60,000 bases of DNA. It comes from Polytrichum commune. Lineage: Eukaryota > Streptophyta > Polytrichopsida > Polytrichales > Polytrichaceae. Positions within the stretch are counted from its first letter, which is position 1; each line of letters starts with the position of its first letter. The translations under genes were made by a program, and so were the position numbers. Of this stretch, positions 57,250 through 60,000 are shown piece after piece. The notes under the pieces were generated by a model. It searched no databases and was not told the origin of the DNA. It saw only the letters and a list, made by a program, of their open reading frames with translations. The DNA is taken from positions 26,166,001-26,226,000 of the forward strand of contig OX485803.1 in assembly GCA_950295325.1 (NCBI GenBank). The letters run 5' to 3'.

Positions 57250-57395
57250 CATAACATTATTCATATCCATAACAATGTTATGTAAGACTGACAATATTCC
57301 ACCAAATATCCCCCACGTTCGGTTTGAATGTGGGGAATATTTGGTGGAATATTGTTAGTCCTTCGTAACATTCTTATGAATATGAATAATGTTAT
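57250..57395. mobile_element. 146-bp fold-back MITE, copy 2
   Basis: CATAACATTATTCATATCCA on the left and its complement on the right; the centre AATATTCCACCAAATATCCC / GGGGAATATTTGGTGGAATA pairs perfectly. Aligned with copy 1 (25519-25665) through the same order of words (CATAACATTATTCA, AACAATGTT, GACTGACAAT.TTCCAC, TTCGG/TTCAGACTGAATGTG). The internal arms are better preserved here than in copy 1. Confidence 0.85.
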
Positions 57396-58125
57396 GTGTT
57401 TGGCACCTTTGTGTATAGTGAATTTTGTGTGACTATACAATTATGATCATATTAAGTTAAGAATTGATTTGCTTCAACAATTTGGTGTGCAAGATAGCAT
57501 TATACAACAAGTTGAGCATGGTATGTGGGCCCGAGAGAGATTCGAATCTATGATACCGTAGAGTTTTATTCCAAATTTGACATTTGATTGTTTGCTCTCA
57601 TTACATGTGGCTCAATCCTATCGAACCATAGAAATATCAACGATTGATATAACTCAAACATTGTAGAGCATGGAGGACGTACCTGATATTAGGAAAGAGA
57701 GAACAAGACCCCACCTCTTGATAATGTTATGAACGGTGGAAGCTCCGTCTCCGTAAACTTCACAAACGAGTAGGAAATACAATAGTTGTTGTTTTAAAAG
57801 CCAGTGAGACGGAAATGCATAATATGCAACTAAGTTAAGTTGTTACTCACATGTAAGCTTAGGTTGTGGAGGCCATGCTCATATTTAAGGCAGAAAAACC
57901 GAAAACGGTGAATGACCACTATTGGTGCACTAGAGTAGGGGTAGAATGATCCTTGTATGGACTCAAGACGACTAATTGTAAAAGTGGCCCAAAAAGGATG
58001 CAGTGATTGGCCATAGAGGTGTTGTTTCACACCACTTGCAATCCCGTTTGGGTGCCATCGAGGTAACCATTTTGTGTGCATAGTACTAAAATTTGATGCT
58101 CAAACTAGGGAGTCTAGACTACTAT
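57396..58125. other. No gene seen
   Basis: Minus-strand ORF 57830-58081 has no domain. GATTCGAATC at about 57539 is discussed under rejected items. Confidence 0.4.
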
Positions 58126-58284
58126 GCAGCTCGGGTTTTCTTTTTTCTTTTTGGAGACAGAAGGCCGACATGCCAACGCCAAAGCACAAGAGGCAGTTGA
58201 CCACCTGGCAAGTTTTCAGTCAAGTAGAGAGGAGATTTCACAGTTGGGATTCGAACCGCCAACCTCTTCCTTGAGCAGCTCGGG
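58126..58284 (-). mobile_element. tRNA-type SINE remnant, 5'-truncated, minus strand
   Basis: The minus strand contains GGCGGTTCGAATCCCAAC, a pol III B box (GGTTCGAATCC) as in tRNA-derived SINEs, about 25 bp from its left limit. After about 95 bp it ends in an A-rich tail (CTCCAAAAAGAAAAAAGAAAA in parts). The 10-bp direct repeat GCAGCTCGGG at 58126-58135 and 58275-58284 fits a target-site duplication. A usable A box is not seen inside these limits, so the 5' end is missing or the true element extends a little further. Confidence 0.6.
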
Positions 58285-60000
58285 GGTTTGACTTACTTGC
58301 CTCTTTGGGCAAATGTAACGAATTATTTACATGGAATAAAATTATGAAACAACTTGCGTTCCTCATGGTTCCTCTATTCCGTCTCTGAAGAAACATTGCA
58401 CAAATTTCAAGCCACTCTTTTTGGCCGAATGAACCTATTTTTATTGTTTTCCATATTTCTACCTTAAACGTTTACTCCCTCCAGTGTCCGCCCATCATTA
58501 CAGAGCATTAGTGCTCCAAATAGCTTCCAATGGAATTTTCCAAACTAGTGGGAGTTCTGTGTACTTCAACTTTATAAAGAATTGGCTTGGCATCCATGTC
58601 CACTTGTCATGATCTACACTATCTACACTAGTAGTGTATGTGTAATTAGGGTTGCCCCACACTAATTTATTGACTATCCATACTCTTTTAATTGTTTATG
58701 ATCATGGTAACAAAATCTAGTAATGATTCATAAATAATTTATTGCGGTCACTATAATGGTTGAATAACCAAAGTTATAAGTTTTTGATTTTTGCCCAAGG
58801 TAACTTGCATGGGTAAAGAGGCGATCTATTCGTGAAGGCAACTTGATTGCACATATTATTATACGTTTTCCACACACTTGTTATTTATGTGGTCCAATGT
58901 AATTTTGACATGACACGGTAAATTTGGTCAATGTCATTTCTCTCGATCTATGCCAATTTTAAACCCACGGCTTCATATGATCAAAACTAGAAATACGGGA
59001 CTGAATATTTAGGCAAATAAATAAGAATCATATTTTGGAAAATATATAATATGTATGTTTAAGCATTAAATTTCTAACATTTGATCATTTTATGTTTTAT
59101 ACTTTTATATCTATAAATCACTCTATTTTTCAACCCATGTATAAAGTACAATGAGCCATGGTGATTTTTACGCCCCATGCTACATGGTAAATCCAATTTG
59201 ACAACGTGTAGTTAAAAACTCGTCAACCACGTTCTTTTGCCAGTTATATGGCCATTTATGTACCTCTAAATATTATATATGAACTTTGCATTCACATCGA
59301 TTCAATTACATTATAATACAACTCTGCACCAATGTCTACCAAACATAGGGTTGCAATGTTAATACATTGTTTTTTTGTATTTTATTGTTGAAGTACCCAA
59401 AAACCCCAAAAACTTGAATCATGAATTGAATCAATTTTAAATATACCATTAGCTAAATGTTGAGTTAGTACCAAACAATATCAAACTCTTACGGATATGT
59501 TTCAGTATTGATTCAACATTAGATGTTGGTCACTTGCATCCGATTTGCTCGTGGACAAAAACCAGAGGTCATAGCTGAAATTTTATTACAAGTGTTTTTG
59601 GAAGCATCCTCCACTTGGATGTGTGATCTTTTTCAAATGCGCAACACATAAACCAAGTCCTCCAAAGTGCCCACCTTTTGTTGCACAACACCGGGCCTCC
59701 AAATAGGCCTCACATGGGAATTTCCATGTTGGGTATGTATCAACACTTGCTCAAGGACAAAAACTTCAAGCACATTGTTGCTTATTATGAATTAATTTTT
59801 TTGATGCATGGATTAAAAACAACACACCAAAGGTGCTTGAAGTCCTCTCCACTTGGATGAGCAACCAATCATGAATGCTCAACCCAACACAAGCACGGGG
59901 CCTCTAGATCACCTAATGTGGAAAGAAGTAAAAAGGAAAAAGAAAGAAAGAAAGAAAGATGAAAGGATGAAAGAAAGACGACTTTGATGTTGCCACCCGC
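58285..60000. other. No gene seen; GAAA microsatellite at the end
   Basis: (GAAA)n at about 59937-59961. CCTCCACTTGGATG at about 59609 recurs as CTCCACTTGGATG at about 59847, a short local duplication. No ORF with a domain. Confidence 0.4.

Noticed and set aside
57530-57560. GATTCGAATC as a tRNA T-loop or SINE B box
   Set aside because: No acceptor stem, D-arm or A box can be built around it, and no A-rich tail follows.

Overview
This is nuclear genomic DNA of a plant: AT-rich, spliced genes, Ty1/copia remnants and many small inverted-repeat transposons (MITEs). The disease-resistance-like pseudogene has the TIR/NB-ARC wording I associate with non-seed land plants (moss, liverwort, lycophyte or fern), and the one intact gene fuses an EXORDIUM domain to a CUB domain, which is not the seed-plant arrangement. 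I therefore infer a non-seed land plant with a repeat-rich genome; the species cannot be fixed from the sequence.

Layout: 0-1.4 kb, decayed copia reverse transcriptase (+). 1.6-2.3 kb, an 8-bp-TSD-type inverted-repeat element carrying a small ORF. 4.6-9.4 kb, the only convincing intact gene: a three-exon secreted EXORDIUM-CUB protein whose first intron holds a tandem array of three decoy copies of the exon-2 splice acceptor. 12.0-15.0 kb, a truncated copia element on the minus strand with a recognisable primer-binding site, possibly inside an older gene. 15.6-19.6 kb, a TIR-NB-ARC-LRR pseudogene with many frameshifts. 20-60 kb, almost entirely repeats and sequence in which I see no gene.

The second half is a museum of non-autonomous DNA transposons. 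At least five groups can be separated by end sequence and target-site duplication (TSD): (a) ends C-Y-C-S-GGG with 7-8 bp TSDs, six copies, two of which contain a homologous short ORF; (b) ends GGGNC..TTTACAC with TAA/TTA-type TSDs, PIF/Harbinger-like, five copies with both ends fairly clear plus two degenerate ones; (c) CACTACAC ends, three two-ended copies; (d) an 8-bp-TSD hAT-like element full of AGTTAACT motifs; (e) full-length 146-bp fold-backs, two copies. A further 515-bp inverted-repeat element, a 5'-truncated tRNA-type SINE, several diverged dispersed repeats and a long CT microsatellite inside one element complete the picture.

The candidates for something undescribed are group (a) with its conserved 53-71-residue ORF, and the EXORDIUM-CUB gene with its decoy-acceptor array. 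No tRNA, rRNA, CRISPR or organellar features were found.
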